The translations under genes were made by a program, and so were the position numbers. Source: Cyanobacteria bacterium UBA11153 (GTDB lineage Bacteria; Cyanobacteriota; Cyanobacteriia; Cyanobacteriales; Coleofasciculaceae). Taken from it: 5,989 nucleotides of DNA. The notes under the pieces were generated by a model. That model was not told the DNA's origin. It searched no databases and saw only the letters and a list, made by a program, of their open reading frames with translations. The stretch is from NCBI GenBank assembly GCA_003511885.1, contig DOIX01000120.1:4512-10500 (forward strand), read 5' to 3'. Positions within the stretch are counted from its first letter, which is position 1. Each line of letters begins with the position of its first letter. Positions 5,937 through 5,989 of the stretch are shown in pieces.

Positions 5937-5989
5937 ATGACAACAGAAATAGAAACCAACCGCAAGAGTTTATACGAGACAGATTACCT
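5937..5989 (+). CDS. Start of a rightward gene, possibly DUF29 family (3' end outside window)
   Basis: ATG at 5937 opens a frame that runs to the window edge, with 17 full codons: MTTEIETNRKSLYETDY. A short polar lead followed by LYETDY resembles the N-terminus of cyanobacterial DUF29 proteins (often LYExDFxxW), a small family of unknown function. Seventeen residues are too few for a firm call. AGGAAAG (5907-5913) and AAAAGG (5913-5918) are purine-rich but lie about 18 bases or more upstream, far for a ribosome site. The palindromic element just upstream may contribute to its leader. Confidence 0.5.
   Translation, partial: MTTEIETNRKSLYETDY

Noticed and set aside
1..5989. HIP1 octamers (GCGATCGC), common in many cyanobacteria, and tRNA or rRNA genes.
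   Set aside because: None was found by eye. Several genuine cyanobacterial lineages have few HIP1 sites, so the absence does not overturn the organism call.

Overview
The window looks like an accessory part of an AT-rich cyanobacterial chromosome, probably from a filamentous species. The evidence is the gene content: a giant STAND-type ATPase ending in WD40 repeats, a secreted CHAT-domain protein, a Uma2 (DUF820) nuclease-fold protein and the probable start of a DUF29 protein. The gaps hold palindromic repeats of kinds common in cyanobacteria: GGGTGAAGCATTTG palindromes, a CCCCCCTTAGTAAGGGGGG element, and GCGATGCC/AGCTTCGCTCGCC-like short repeats. The organism call is inferred from gene families and repeat style, not from a marker gene.

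Layout. Bases 1-2982 (+) are the 3' part of a very large gene, open at the left edge. They encode the end of an nSTAND-type ATPase module, one transmembrane helix, a long coiled coil of nine exact 14-residue units, and fourteen WD40 repeats (two seven-bladed propellers). Bases 2983-3406 are a repeat-rich gap between convergent genes: a hexamer tandem repeat, two long-armed palindromes, a smaller hairpin, and a terminator-like hairpin serving the minus strand. Bases 3407-4930 (-) encode a signal peptide, a POTRA-like domain and a CHAT protease domain in one chain. A 62-base spacer separates this from a Uma2 gene at 4993-5601 (-), which lies upstream on the same strand and may be co-transcribed. 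Bases 5602-5936 are non-coding and hold a short GC-rich dispersed repeat and a roughly 135-base palindromic, MITE-like element. At 5937 a rightward gene begins and leaves the window after 17 codons.

How the genes may work together. The positive charge before the single transmembrane helix suggests the ATPase is cytoplasmic and the coiled coil plus WD40 propellers are outside the inner membrane. The only four cysteines in this 993-residue stretch fall in two close pairs, which fits disulfides in an oxidising compartment. The POTRA-CHAT protein has a signal peptide, and its only cysteine is the predicted catalytic one. Both neighbours could therefore act in the periplasm, one as a membrane-spanning sensor and one as a protease. 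This pairing is the most interesting hypothesis here, but the genes are convergent and no direct link is shown. The Uma2 gene and the rightward gene belong to families that are very abundant in cyanobacteria and need not be part of the same system.
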